From positions 1 to 64,000 of the forward strand of contig JABFRQ010000002.1 of assembly GCA_013141075.1 (NCBI GenBank): DNA of 64,000 nt. The letters are read 5' to 3'. This DNA is from Methylotenera sp. (GTDB lineage Bacteria > Pseudomonadota > Gammaproteobacteria > Burkholderiales > Methylophilaceae). The position numbers and the translations under genes were made by a program. Below the pieces are notes generated by a model. The model was given only the letters and a program-made list of their open reading frames with translations. It had not been told where the DNA came from and did not search any database. Shown piece after piece: positions 18,752 through 28,472 of the stretch. How positions within the stretch are numbered: position 1 is the first letter of the stretch; each line of letters starts with the position of its first letter.

Positions 18752-21700
18752 ATGGCCAACACCGCTCCAGTTTTAAATTCAGCATTATCTCGCGTTAATC
18801 ATCTTTACGAAAACACAACGGTAAACTCTGTACCATTTTCATATTTCAATTCTGGCACCAATAATTTAGGCCAACTAGTAGATGGCGTTACAGATATTGA
18901 CGGTATTCCGCTTGGTGGCTTTGGTATCGCCATTACTGGGGTAACAGGAGTGACTGGCGGCATTGTTGAATACAGCTTAGATAATGTGCATTGGTTTGTA
19001 GCGGCTACCGCACCAGTAGGTTCTGCCATTGTGTTTAAAGGCGACACTTTCCTTCGCTACACACCGCCAGTCAATGCTAATGGTGCGCGCACAATCACAT
19101 TTAATGCTTGGGATGGCACGGGTGGTTATAACAGTGGTGATATTGTCAACATTACCGCCGTTGGCACAGGTGGTAGCACGCCATTTAGTGCAGCAAGCGC
19201 AACGCATACAATTATTATTGATGCGAATGACGGTAAAGTGATTACCGATTTAGGCGGATATGATTACGCTATTGGTAGCGTTATTGATGCAAGTGGAAAT
19301 GTAATTGCCGCTGGTGTTAGCCGCGATGGTTTAGGTGATCATATTGCAATCACACGTTATACCAGTGCCGGTAGTCTAGACACCTCTTTTAGCAGCGATG
19401 GTAAAGTGAAGTTAGATTTAGCGTTAGGTATTGGTGATTCGTTGCTATTAAATAGCCTTGTAATAGATGCAAATGGTAAATATTTAATTTCTGGAAACAT
19501 TAAACATTTTGATACAGTCAGCCCGTATTACATTACCTCATCAACGCTATTAGCGCGTCTTAACTCAGATGGTACTTTTGACACCACTTTTGGTGGTGGT
19601 GATGGATATGTAGTAACCATGCTAGGTGATGGTATCAGCACCTATCAAACAGGCGTTGGTTATTCAACAGTGTCTGATGCAAGTGGCAATATTTTAAGCG
19701 TTGGTGATTTTTTAAATGCGAGTGGTAATACCGAGTTTGCACTTATTCGCCATACGGCGGCAGGCATTTTAGATACTACTTTTGATACAGATGGGTATGT
19801 AACTACGGGGTTTGGTGCGGGCGTAAATGCTAATGCCGTAGGCGCTATGTTGCAAATCGATGGCAAAATCATTGTTGTTGGCACTTCGCACTTAGATGTG
19901 TTTGGTAGTGCTGAAACGAATGTTGTAGTTCGCTACAACGCTAATGGCACTTTAGATAATACTTTCAGTGGTGATGGAATCGCTAGTTTTAATATTGGCA
20001 CAGGTTCTGGTAGTTTTAATGGTGCTGCTGCACTTCAAGCAGATGGTAAAATTCTGATTACAGGTTCAACAGCCACCACGGGTACTGTCTCTGGTGATTT
20101 TATAGTTGCGCGCCTAACTACATCAGGTGCTCTAGATGCCACATTTGGCACTGCTGGCATATTAACTACTGATTTAGGTGGGGATGAAACCGTTTACGAT
20201 ATCGCTGTGCAAAGTGATGGCAAAATTTTAGTAGTTGGTACTAGCCAAATTTTTAATGACTTCAGTCAAATAGCAGTTGCAAGATATAACACCAATGGTA
20301 GTTTAGATGCTACTTTTGGCACAGGCGGTAAATTTGTAACGGGCCTTACTTCAAGTGCTGAAGCCTATCATGTGGTTGTTCAAGCAGATAATAAGATACT
20401 GATTACAGGCCAAACTTATGATGGCAACGGTTCAGATTTTGCTGAAATACGTTTAAATGTTAATGGCACTTTAGATAACACCTTTGTTGGACAAAATAAT
20501 GCACCTACGCTAGATGCCTCACTCACTAGGCTTTCCTATATGTTTCAGGGAGATATTGGCTTTGATACACCTATTTCATATTTTAATTCAGGTTTCACTA
20601 GTTTTCGCACATTTGTAAATGGCGCATATGATGCCGAACAATCTGGTGGCGACTTCTTAGGCATTGCAATTACTGGGCTAGCAGGTAGCTCACTGACAGG
20701 TGATGTAAACGCAGGCTTGGTTCAATACAGCCTTAACGGTGGTGTTACTTGGTTAACAGCTGGTACGCCGCCTGCTGGCCAAGCAATTGTATTCTCAGCC
20801 AGCACACTTTTACGATACACCCCAAATGGCGATGCTAGTGGTACTCGTACCATCACATTTCATACATGGGATGGCACAGGTGGATATACCTCAGGCCAGT
20901 TTGTGAACCTTGCTGTTACAGGTACAGGTGGAACAACACCTTTTAGTGCAAGTGCTACAACGCATGACCTACAAATCATAGGCGCAATTCTAGGTACATC
21001 AGCTGCTGATGTAATGAATGCACCGACGCCAACCTTACCATTTTATCAAGGTAGCTATTTACAAGGTTTGGCTGGTAATGACAACATGTTAGGCAGTGAT
21101 AGCAATGATAAACTCGATGGCGGTGACGGTGATGACCAGCTGGATGGAGGTAAAGGTGCAGACCGTCTATTTGGTGGTAACGGTAATGATACGCTACGTG
21201 ATATTGATATAATGGACGGCGATATACTTGATGGCGGAGCTGGCAACGATACTGCAAATTACAGAGATACTGCAATTTACAGCTCTTCATATACAGCTTT
21301 TTTTGTAAATGCTAATTTGACGCTTGGTACTGCACTTGGAGTGGGTGGATTTGGCAGGAGTACTTTGATTAGTATTGAAAATCTCACTGGCGGTAATGGT
21401 GATGACAGCTTAACAGGTGATGCTCAAGTAAATATTTTAGATGGCGGGCTTGGTAACGACACATTGTTTGGCAGCTATGGAGACGACACCTATATCGTCT
21501 CACAAGCAGGCGACGTAGTTACCGAGAATGTAGGAGAAGGCTTTGACCTAGTCATTGCCAACATAGACCACACCCTAGCCGACAACGTAGAGATGCTTGC
21601 ACTAGGCGTAGGCAACCTAAAAGGCACAGGCAACGCCTTAAACAACCTCATGTTTGGCAACAATGACAACAACGTACTCAATGGTGCAGGCGGTAGTGAC

Positions 21701-22738
21701 ACCATGCTAGGCAGCTACGGAGACGACACCTACATTGTTTCAGACGCAGGAGACGTAGTCACAGAGAATGTAGGAGAAGGCTTTGACCTAGTCATTGCCA
21801 ACATAGACCACACCCTAGCCGACAACGTAGAGATGCTTGCACTAGGCGTAGGCAATCTAAAAGGCACAGGCAACGCCTTAAACAACCTCATGTTTGGCAA
21901 CAATGACAACAACGTACTCAATGGTGCAGGCGGTAGTGACACCATGCTAGGCAGCTACGGAGACGACACCTACATTGTTTCAGACGCAGGAGACGTAGTC
22001 ACAGAGAATGTAGGAGAAGGCTTTGACCTAGTCATTGCCAACATAGACCACACCCTAGCCGACAACGTAGAGATGCTTGCACTAGGCGTAGGCAACCTAA
22101 AAGGCACAGGCAACGCCTTAAACAACCTCATGTTTGGCAACAATGACAACAACGTACTCAATGGTGCAGGCGGTAGTGACACCATGCTAGGCAGCTACGG
22201 AGACGACACCTACATTGTTTCAGACGCAGGAGACGTAGTCACAGAGAATGTAGGAGAAGGCTTTGACCTAGTCATTGCCAACATAGACCACACCCTAGCC
22301 GACAACGTAGAGATGCTTGCACTAGGCGTAGGCAATCTAAAAGGTACAGGCAACGCCTTAAACAACCTCATGTTTGGTAATAATGACAACAATGTACTTA
22401 ATGGTGCTGGTGGTAGCGACACCATGACTGGTGGTGCTGGTGCAGACACCTTTACCTATAACAATGCAAGTGAATCTGGCCTAGGTGTTTTAAGTGATGT
22501 CATTACTGACTTTACTAATGGCATTGATAAGCTTGACTTCTCTGGTATTGATGCAATTACGGGTGGTGTGGATAATGCATTCAGCTACATAGGTTCAGGC
22601 GCATTTACTAATGCGGCAGGGCAATTACGCTTCGCATCAGGAATTGTGTCAGGAGACGTGAATGGTGATGGGCTGGCTGACTTTGAAATTCAGCTCACAG
22701 GCGTTGCATCACTAGTCGGTGCTGACTTTGTGTTGTAG
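18752..22738 (+). CDS. second RTX protein with delta-60 propeller, predicted type I secretion substrate
   Basis: The protein has 1328 residues and no signal peptide. Residues about 1-155 form a domain (APVLNSALSRVNHLYEN to HTIII) that recurs at about 580-750 (APTLDASLTRLSYMFQ to HDLQI). Between them lie seven delta-60 repeats (pattern DGKILVxG-ARYNxNGxLDxTFG, residues about 159-578), a number fitting a seven-bladed beta-propeller. RTX motifs (GGDGDDQLDGG) follow at about 780-900, then four identical 80-residue units, a final RTX/SGIDAI segment and the tail GADFVL. The start has AAGGAAA about 8 bp upstream. Location after the transporter operon and the shared C-terminal DNA with the peroxidase make it a likely co-substrate. 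Adhesin or surface-layer roles are plausible, but no enzymatic domain is visible. Confidence 0.85.
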   Translation: MANTAPVLNSALSRVNHLYENTTVNSVPFSYFNSGTNNLGQLVDGVTDIDGIPLGGFGIAITGVTGVTGGIVEYSLDNVHWFVAATAPVGSAIVFKGDTFLRYTPPVNANGARTITFNAWDGTGGYNSGDIVNITAVGTGGSTPFSAASATHTIIIDANDGKVITDLGGYDYAIGSVIDASGNVIAAGVSRDGLGDHIAITRYTSAGSLDTSFSSDGKVKLDLALGIGDSLLLNSLVIDANGKYLISGNIKHFDTVSPYYITSSTLLARLNSDGTFDTTFGGGDGYVVTMLGDGISTYQTGVGYSTVSDASGNILSVGDFLNASGNTEFALIRHTAAGILDTTFDTDGYVTTGFGAGVNANAVGAMLQIDGKIIVVGTSHLDVFGSAETNVVVRYNANGTLDNTFSGDGIASFNIGTGSGSFNGAAALQADGKILITGSTATTGTVSGDFIVARLTTSGALDATFGTAGILTTDLGGDETVYDIAVQSDGKILVVGTSQIFNDFSQIAVARYNTNGSLDATFGTGGKFVTGLTSSAEAYHVVVQADNKILITGQTYDGNGSDFAEIRLNVNGTLDNTFVGQNNAPTLDASLTRLSYMFQGDIGFDTPISYFNSGFTSFRTFVNGAYDAEQSGGDFLGIAITGLAGSSLTGDVNAGLVQYSLNGGVTWLTAGTPPAGQAIVFSASTLLRYTPNGDASGTRTITFHTWDGTGGYTSGQFVNLAVTGTGGTTPFSASATTHDLQIIGAILGTSAADVMNAPTPTLPFYQGSYLQGLAGNDNMLGSDSNDKLDGGDGDDQLDGGKGADRLFGGNGNDTLRDIDIMDGDILDGGAGNDTANYRDTAIYSSSYTAFFVNANLTLGTALGVGGFGRSTLISIENLTGGNGDDSLTGDAQVNILDGGLGNDTLFGSYGDDTYIVSQAGDVVTENVGEGFDLVIANIDHTLADNVEMLALGVGNLKGTGNALNNLMFGNNDNNVLNGAGGSDTMLGSYGDDTYIVSDAGDVVTENVGEGFDLVIANIDHTLADNVEMLALGVGNLKGTGNALNNLMFGNNDNNVLNGAGGSDTMLGSYGDDTYIVSDAGDVVTENVGEGFDLVIANIDHTLADNVEMLALGVGNLKGTGNALNNLMFGNNDNNVLNGAGGSDTMLGSYGDDTYIVSDAGDVVTENVGEGFDLVIANIDHTLADNVEMLALGVGNLKGTGNALNNLMFGNNDNNVLNGAGGSDTMTGGAGADTFTYNNASESGLGVLSDVITDFTNGIDKLDFSGIDAITGGVDNAFSYIGSGAFTNAAGQLRFASGIVSGDVNGDGLADFEIQLTGVASLVGADFVL
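21470..22429 (+). repeat. four tandem 240-bp units in the second RTX gene
   Basis: Units start at 21470, 21710, 21950 and 22190, each exactly 240 bp (80 codons), with only a few base differences, mostly in the first and last unit. Each encodes GSYGDDTYIVS-, GEGFDLVIANIDHTLADN and NNVLNGAGGSDTM. Such arrays expand and contract by recombination, so copy number may vary between strains. Confidence 0.95.
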
Positions 22739-22793
22739 TGTAAGGCAATAAACTCGTCTATTTATCACCTAGTGAAGTGATAATTGCATAAAA

Positions 22794-22823
22794 GGGGCTG
22801 AGATGCATTCTCAGCCCTTTTTT
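22794..22823 (+). terminator. rho-independent terminator after the second RTX gene
   Basis: GGGCTGAGA (22795-22803) pairs with TCTCAGCCC (22809-22817) around TGCAT and is followed by six T. It closes the secretion locus. Confidence 0.93.
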
Positions 22824-23211
22824 AATTGGCCTGCAACATTATGCATCTGCGTTATCGCTTTGGACGCTACAGATTGCAAGTTTTAGCGTATGACAATCTA
22901 AAACAGCGTACACTTTTTTTACATTTGACCAGATCAATTAAATCAACTGGATTTAGCTAAGTAAAGTAGCTTTTCCAACCACTTTTAATAGCTTTAAGCA
23001 ATGTGAACATTTAGCTACAAAGCCAGCCCACACTCATTTCTACTCAAATTATATTCAGATCTCGCTAGTTTTGAGGTAGAATCCGTAATGATAAAATACT
23101 CGCCAAAATCTCCTCAATCTAAAAATAGATTGCTTAACTGGCTACTATTTAAATTTTCGTTTACTAAACTTGTGGTATCTAAATACAAATATGCAAAAGC
23201 GCGGTTTAACT
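22824..23211. other. intergenic region upstream of the polysaccharide operon
   Basis: No gene is apparent. No -24/-12 element of the kind seen at 3393 and 5343 is present. A weak sigma-70-like pair (TTTGAG near 23070, TAAAAT about 16 bp later) lies about 115 bp before the export gene. I would treat this as unproven. Confidence 0.4.
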
Positions 23212-25512
23212 ATGATTGATCGTAAAAACAGCTTAAACTTTATATTAAGTATTCTAATGATGTTGAGCTTTTCTACGGCATTTGCAGTAGATGCTATTAG
23301 TGGTGTTGCTGGCAAAGGCTCAGGCTTGTCAATGTCATCGGTCCTATCTAATCCAATCGTTTCGCCTGCCACACAGCTAAATGTTCCTACAGATAAAGCC
23401 TCAGAAGCTTTAATTAAATCGCAGATACCAGAAGAAAAATCTGACGACTTGCAAAACCAAAATATTGATGCTGGTAAAAATGAACCTCAATTAAAAGGTG
23501 AATTCCAGGCTTTTGTAGAGCAATCTGTAGGTCATTCAATGCCTATGTATGGCTATGATCTATTTCGCCAATCACCAAAAACTTTTGCACCTGTAAATCA
23601 AATTCCCGTGATGCCTGATTATACCATTGGCCCTGGAGATGAGCTGTTGGTGCGCGTTTGGGGGCAGGTAGAAGCCAACCAAAATGTGGTGGTAGATAGA
23701 AATGGTATGATTAACTTGCCTAAAGTTGGCCAAATTAGCGTAGTAGGTGTGCGTTATCAAAACTTACAGGCGCATATTAAATCTGCCATTAGCCGTACAT
23801 TTCAAAACTTTGAACTAGATGTTTCACTAGGTAAATTACGCTCTGTTCAAGTGTTTGTGGTTGGCCAAGCGGCACGCCCAGGTAATTACACAGTAAGCTC
23901 GCTGAGTACGTTAGTAAATGCATTATTTGCTTCTGGTGGCCCCTCAGCCAGAGGCTCTATGCGCCACATTCAATTAAAGCGTAGCGGTAAAATTATTACT
24001 GAGTTTGATATGTATGATTTGTTGCTAAAAGGCGATAAATCTAAAGACGTGCAGCTACTTTCTGGCGATGTGATTTATATTCCATCAGTAGGCGCAATGG
24101 CTGCGGTGTCAGGTAGTGTGAATACATCAGCGATATTTGAATTGAAAGGTAGTGAGGATTTATCTGACTTACTTAAATTAGCAGGCGGCTTAACCAATGT
24201 TGCGGCGGGTCAAAAAGTTTCTGTAGAGCGCATTCATGCACGTGAAATCCGCAAGGTAGATGAGTTTGAGTTGGGTAAAGATGGTTTAACTAAGCCGATT
24301 CAAGATGGTGATTTGGTGACGGTGTATGCCATATCAGCACGTTTTGAGAACGCTGTGACTTTGCGTGGAAATGTAGCTGGCTTAAACGCAAGAAGGCACC
24401 CATGGAAAGAAGGGCTGCGCATTAGTGACATCATTCCAGATAAAAATGCCTTAATTACTGATAATTATTGGCTCACACAAAATCAGTCAAAGCATAAAGA
24501 TGTTTCTAGTTCAGATACTTTTCGTAATGAAGTAAAGCATAGTGTAGCTGAGGTTAATTGGGATTACGCGGTAGTGGAGCGGCTCAATAGCCATGATTTA
24601 ACAACCAGTTTGATCCCATTTAACCTAGGTAAAGCGGTGATTGACCATGATAAAGCTCAAGATTTACTGCTACAAGCTAGCGATGTAATTACTATTTTTT
24701 CTAAAGATGATATTCAAGTGCCAGTAGCTAAGCGCACTAAGTATGTAGTGTTAGAAGGTGAAATGGCGCACCCAGGTGTGTACCAAGTGCAAGTGGGTGA
24801 AACTTTACGCCAGTTAGTTGAGCGAGTAGGTGGGTTGTCACCGCAAGCTTATCTTTATGGCAGCGAGTTTAGCCGTGAAGCTACACGTCAAATGCAACAA
24901 AAAAGGCTAGACGAAATAACGGCAAGAATGGAAGCTGATGTGCAACGTACCGCCGCAAAATCAGCCTCTGGTGCGCTATCAAAAGAAGATGTTGAGGCAG
25001 CAAAGGCACAAGCTCAATCACAGTTAGCATTGCTAGAAAAAATGAAACAAGTGAAAGCCACAGGGCGAATTGTATTAGAAATGCCAGAATATGCGGTAGA
25101 AGTTAAAAACCTGCCAGATGTTGAGCTGGAAGATGGTGATCGCCTGTATATTCCAGCCACGCCTTCAACCGTAAGTGTAATGGGTACTGTATATAACCAA
25201 AATGCTTTTCTGTATAAAAAAGGTAAAACTGTAAGCGACTATCTTGATAAAGCAGGTGGCCCAACACGCGATGGTGATGAGAGTGATATGTACCTAGTAC
25301 GTGCAGATGGCTTAGTGTTTAGTAAGCGTCAAGGCGGCTATTTGTTTGGTAATGGTAACTTTAGTGGTCGCAAGACGTTGCCTGGTGACACTGTTGTAGT
25401 GCCTGAAAAGCTAGAAAAATATAACCTGACCAAAGACTTTAAAGACTGGACGCAAATTTTCTACCAATTTGCCATTGGTATAGCCAGCTTAAAAACTATT
25501 GGCGTGTTTTAA
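23212..25512 (+). CDS. polysaccharide export outer membrane protein (Wza-like, SLBB domains)
   Basis: The protein has about 766 residues from ATG 23212, which gives a clean signal peptide (FILSILMMLSFSTAFA); ATG 23191 is an alternative. The Poly_export domain begins DYTIGPGDELLVRVWGQV and is followed by several SLBB domains (PARPGNYTVSSLSTLVNALFASGGPS-like, MAHPGVYQVQVGETLRQLVERVGG, NQNAFLYKKGKTVSDYLDKAGG). It is longer than E. coli Wza because of extra SLBB units and a charged helical insertion at about 560-620. It should form the outer membrane pore for the polysaccharide made by the genes behind it. The chain-length gene follows after 12 bp. Confidence 0.88.
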   Translation: MIDRKNSLNFILSILMMLSFSTAFAVDAISGVAGKGSGLSMSSVLSNPIVSPATQLNVPTDKASEALIKSQIPEEKSDDLQNQNIDAGKNEPQLKGEFQAFVEQSVGHSMPMYGYDLFRQSPKTFAPVNQIPVMPDYTIGPGDELLVRVWGQVEANQNVVVDRNGMINLPKVGQISVVGVRYQNLQAHIKSAISRTFQNFELDVSLGKLRSVQVFVVGQAARPGNYTVSSLSTLVNALFASGGPSARGSMRHIQLKRSGKIITEFDMYDLLLKGDKSKDVQLLSGDVIYIPSVGAMAAVSGSVNTSAIFELKGSEDLSDLLKLAGGLTNVAAGQKVSVERIHAREIRKVDEFELGKDGLTKPIQDGDLVTVYAISARFENAVTLRGNVAGLNARRHPWKEGLRISDIIPDKNALITDNYWLTQNQSKHKDVSSSDTFRNEVKHSVAEVNWDYAVVERLNSHDLTTSLIPFNLGKAVIDHDKAQDLLLQASDVITIFSKDDIQVPVAKRTKYVVLEGEMAHPGVYQVQVGETLRQLVERVGGLSPQAYLYGSEFSREATRQMQQKRLDEITARMEADVQRTAAKSASGALSKEDVEAAKAQAQSQLALLEKMKQVKATGRIVLEMPEYAVEVKNLPDVELEDGDRLYIPATPSTVSVMGTVYNQNAFLYKKGKTVSDYLDKAGGPTRDGDESDMYLVRADGLVFSKRQGGYLFGNGNFSGRKTLPGDTVVVPEKLEKYNLTKDFKDWTQIFYQFAIGIASLKTIGVF

Positions 25513-25524
25513 GTAAGGCGCTTT

Positions 25525-26757
25525 ATGGAAAATCAAGCCCAAGTAAACCAAGCGCCATTGACTATACAACAACCTGATGATGAAATCAATTTGATGGATT
25601 TATTACTAGTGGTTGCTAAGCATAATCGCTTCATTATTAAGCTCACGCTGTTGTCGGCCATAGTTGCAATAGTAATTGCATTGCTTTTACCCAATATTTA
25701 CACAGCTAAATCTGTTATTCTGCCACCACAACAGGTCACTTCCAGTGCTAGCATGATGCTTAGTCAGCTAGGTGGTCTAGGTGGTTTAGCTGGTGGAGCA
25801 ATTGGCATGAAAAATCCTAGCGACCTTCATGTGGGCATGCTTAAAAGCCGCACGATGGCTGATACACTTATTCAACGCTTTAAAATGCAACGTTTATATG
25901 AAGCAAAAACTCTTACAGATGCTAGAAAAGAATTAGCGGATGCTACTACCATAACGGCAGGTAAAGATGGCTTCATTTCTATTGAATTTTCAGATGAAGA
26001 CCCAAACTTAGCTGCAGCTGTTACTAATGCCTATGTTGAAGAGTTAGACAGCCTCAACAAAACACTTGCAGTGACTGAGGCTTCGCGCCGCAGATTGTTT
26101 TTTGAAAACCAGCTGGTTGGTACTAAGGATAGTTTAGCTAACGCAGAGGTTGCCTTAAAAGAAACCCAAGAGCGTACAGGTTTAATTGCTCTAGACAAGC
26201 AAGGCGAGGCTATAATTAAAGCAGTGGCCGAGTTGCGTGCTCAACTAGCGGTTAAAGAGGTTGAACTCTCTGCAATGCGCGCTTATGCTACCGAGCAAAA
26301 CCCAGATTATAGGCAATTGCGTGAAGTGGTCTCTGGCTTAAGAGGCCAGCTAGCAAAGGTGGAAAGTAATAACAGCTCCACAGGTAAGGGTAATATTTTT
26401 GTACCAACAGGTAAAGTACCTGAAGTTGGGCTAGAGTACATCCGTAAAATGCGCGATGTTAAATATCAAGAAACCTTATTTGAGCTATTAAGCAAGCAAT
26501 TTGAAATTGCCAAAATTGATGAAGCCAAAGATTCAGCACTCATTCAAGTGGTTGATAAAGCCTTAGTGCCTGAAAAGAAATCTAAACCTAAGCGTGCTTT
26601 AATTATTGTACTTGCCACTATTCTGACATTTTTTATAGGAATCCTCTTGGCGTTTTTTAGGGAGGCTTCCGAGCGTACATACCAAGATACTGCATCAGTA
26701 AAACGTATGCACTTGCTCCGCAGTTACTTGCGTAATGGAAACAAACGAACTTTTTGA
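25525..26757 (+). CDS. polysaccharide chain-length determinant (Wzz/GNVR family)
   Basis: This 410-residue inner-membrane co-polymerase has a Wzz domain near the N-terminus (DEINLMDLLLVVAKHNRFI), a first membrane helix at about 40-58 and a second near 355-375 (RALIIVLATILTFFIGILLAFF). A long periplasmic coiled-coil region lies between them. It has no C-terminal tyrosine kinase domain and no separate kinase is seen in the cluster, so it is a Wzz-type rather than a Wzc-type regulator. It lies between the export gene and the sugar aminotransferase. Confidence 0.87.
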   Translation: MENQAQVNQAPLTIQQPDDEINLMDLLLVVAKHNRFIIKLTLLSAIVAIVIALLLPNIYTAKSVILPPQQVTSSASMMLSQLGGLGGLAGGAIGMKNPSDLHVGMLKSRTMADTLIQRFKMQRLYEAKTLTDARKELADATTITAGKDGFISIEFSDEDPNLAAAVTNAYVEELDSLNKTLAVTEASRRRLFFENQLVGTKDSLANAEVALKETQERTGLIALDKQGEAIIKAVAELRAQLAVKEVELSAMRAYATEQNPDYRQLREVVSGLRGQLAKVESNNSSTGKGNIFVPTGKVPEVGLEYIRKMRDVKYQETLFELLSKQFEIAKIDEAKDSALIQVVDKALVPEKKSKPKRALIIVLATILTFFIGILLAFFREASERTYQDTASVKRMHLLRSYLRNGNKRTF

Positions 26758-26785
26758 TTGAACGCTTAACACAGTAAGGAAAAAC

Positions 26786-27892
26786 ATGAACAAACCTATT
26801 TATGTTACTCAGCCGTATTTACCCCCATTGGAAGAGTTTATTCCCTATTTAGAAAAGATATGGGGCAATAAGGTGCTGACTAACGGCGGGCCTTTTCATC
26901 AGCAGTTAGAAAAAGCTCTTTGTGACTATTTGGGTGTAGAGCACATTGCCTTGTTTACTAACGGTACTATTGCTTTGGTAACTGCACTACAAACACTACG
27001 GGTCACAGGTGAGGTGATTACTACCCCATACTCATTCGTTGCAACATCTCATTCGTTGCTATGGAATGGCATTAAGCCAGTATTTGTGGATATTGACCCG
27101 AATACACTCAACATAGATCCAGCAAAGATAGAAGCCGCGATTACGCCGCAGACCACGGCTATTATGCCAGTTCATTGTTATGGACACCCATGTGATGTTG
27201 AGGCGATCAAAAAAATTGCTGATAATTACAACCTCAAAGTTATTTATGATGCAGCACATGCTTTTGGTGTGCAAGATACGCAAGGTAGCATACTAAGGCA
27301 TGGGGATTTATCTGTGCTTAGCTTTCATGCAACCAAGGTGTTTAATACCTTTGAAGGCGGTGCTATTATTTGCCCTGATGCCAAGACTAAGCAACGTATC
27401 GATCACCTCAAAAACTTTGGGTTTGTCGATGAGTTAACTGTAGTAGCACCTGGAATCAATGGAAAAATGAGCGAATTTAACGCAGCGTTAGGTATGTTGC
27501 AGTTGAAATATATAGACCAGGCTCTAATGTGCCGTAAAGAGATTGACGAGAGCTATCGAAAGTTGCTCAAAGGTGTAAAGGGTGTGCGATGTGTTCAGGA
27601 GGCAGGTCAGGCAGTTGCTAATTACTCCTATTTCCCAATACTTATAGATGTAGATTACCCAATCAGTCGAGATGCGTTGTATCAAAAACTTAAAGATCAA
27701 GGAGTTTTTGCTCGACGTTATTTTTATCCGTTAATTACGGATTTCCCTATGTATCGAGGAATGTCTTCAGCACATCGAGACAATTTACCCATGGCCACTG
27801 ATGCAGCATTTAAGGTGTTATGCTTACCAATTTATCCTGAACTCCTACAAAGTGAGTTAAATTATATTGTTGATTTAATTCGTGAAGGTTAA
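26786..27892 (+). CDS. DegT/DnrJ/EryC1 sugar aminotransferase, VioA-like
   Basis: This PLP-dependent nucleotide-sugar 4-aminotransferase has 368 residues. The N-terminus (TQPYLPPLEEFIPYLEKIW) and TTPYSFVATSHSLLWNG are typical of the VioA branch, which makes dTDP-4-amino-4,6-dideoxyglucose. The PLP lysine lies in SFHATKVFNTFEGG, with DAAHAFG holding the cofactor-binding aspartate. AAGGAAA precedes the ATG. An acyltransferase of the VioB type follows after 2 bp, which supports the Qui4N assignment. The dTDP-4-keto-6-deoxyglucose supply (RmlA, RmlB) is not in this window. The exact sugar is inferred. Confidence 0.8.
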   Translation: MNKPIYVTQPYLPPLEEFIPYLEKIWGNKVLTNGGPFHQQLEKALCDYLGVEHIALFTNGTIALVTALQTLRVTGEVITTPYSFVATSHSLLWNGIKPVFVDIDPNTLNIDPAKIEAAITPQTTAIMPVHCYGHPCDVEAIKKIADNYNLKVIYDAAHAFGVQDTQGSILRHGDLSVLSFHATKVFNTFEGGAIICPDAKTKQRIDHLKNFGFVDELTVVAPGINGKMSEFNAALGMLQLKYIDQALMCRKEIDESYRKLLKGVKGVRCVQEAGQAVANYSYFPILIDVDYPISRDALYQKLKDQGVFARRYFYPLITDFPMYRGMSSAHRDNLPMATDAAFKVLCLPIYPELLQSELNYIVDLIREG

Positions 27893-27894
27893 AT

Positions 27895-28464
27895 ATGGCT
27901 TTATTAACCCGCGCTGAGATTGAGCACATGGGGTTTGTTTCAGTAGGTATAAATGTGCTTATTTCAGATAAGGCCTCAATTTACAACTGCTCTAATATAA
28001 CACTCGGAAGTAACGTGCGAATCGATGATTTTTGCGTACTTTCAGCTGGGTCTGGCGGCATTGTTGTGGGGAATAATGTCCATATAGCCGTGTATGCTTC
28101 GCTAATAGGTGCGGGCAAGATTATCCTTTCGGATTTTTGTAATATTTCTTCACGAGTTTCAATTTACTCTAGCAGTGATGATTACTCTGGAGATGCCATG
28201 ACTAATCCGATGGTACCAGCGGCATACACTAATGTTGCTCATGCAGATGTCTTTGTTGGTAAACATGTAATTATCGGAAGTGGAAGCGTTATATTGCCAG
28301 GAGTGACTTTAGATATAGGTGTTGCAATTGGTGCACTTAGTCTCATTCGTCAGGACTGTAAAGCATTTGGTATCTATGCAGGTGTTCCAGCAAAATTAAT
28401 TAAAAAGCGTAAGCGTAATTTACTTGAGTTGGAAAAAGCATTCCTACTTAATGCTAGCCAATAG
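27895..28464 (+). CDS. hexapeptide-repeat sugar O/N-acyltransferase, VioB-like
   Basis: The protein has 189 residues with left-handed beta-helix hexapeptide repeats (GSNVRIDDFCVLSAG, VGNNVHIAVYASLIG, VGKHVIIGSGSVILPGVTLDIG). The motif ISSRVSIYSSSDDYSG and the closing GVPAKLI are usual in sugar acetyltransferases. It starts 2 bp after the aminotransferase, so the likely substrate is the 4-amino sugar made by that enzyme, giving Qui4NAc. It could instead O-acetylate another residue. Confidence 0.8.
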   Translation: MALLTRAEIEHMGFVSVGINVLISDKASIYNCSNITLGSNVRIDDFCVLSAGSGGIVVGNNVHIAVYASLIGAGKIILSDFCNISSRVSIYSSSDDYSGDAMTNPMVPAAYTNVAHADVFVGKHVIIGSGSVILPGVTLDIGVAIGALSLIRQDCKAFGIYAGVPAKLIKKRKRNLLELEKAFLLNASQ

Positions 28465-28472
28465 CGTCATAT

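Noticed and set aside
18752-22738. Pore-forming haemolysin toxin
   Set aside because: RTX repeats alone do not show toxin function. No hydrophobic pore region or acylation gene is present.
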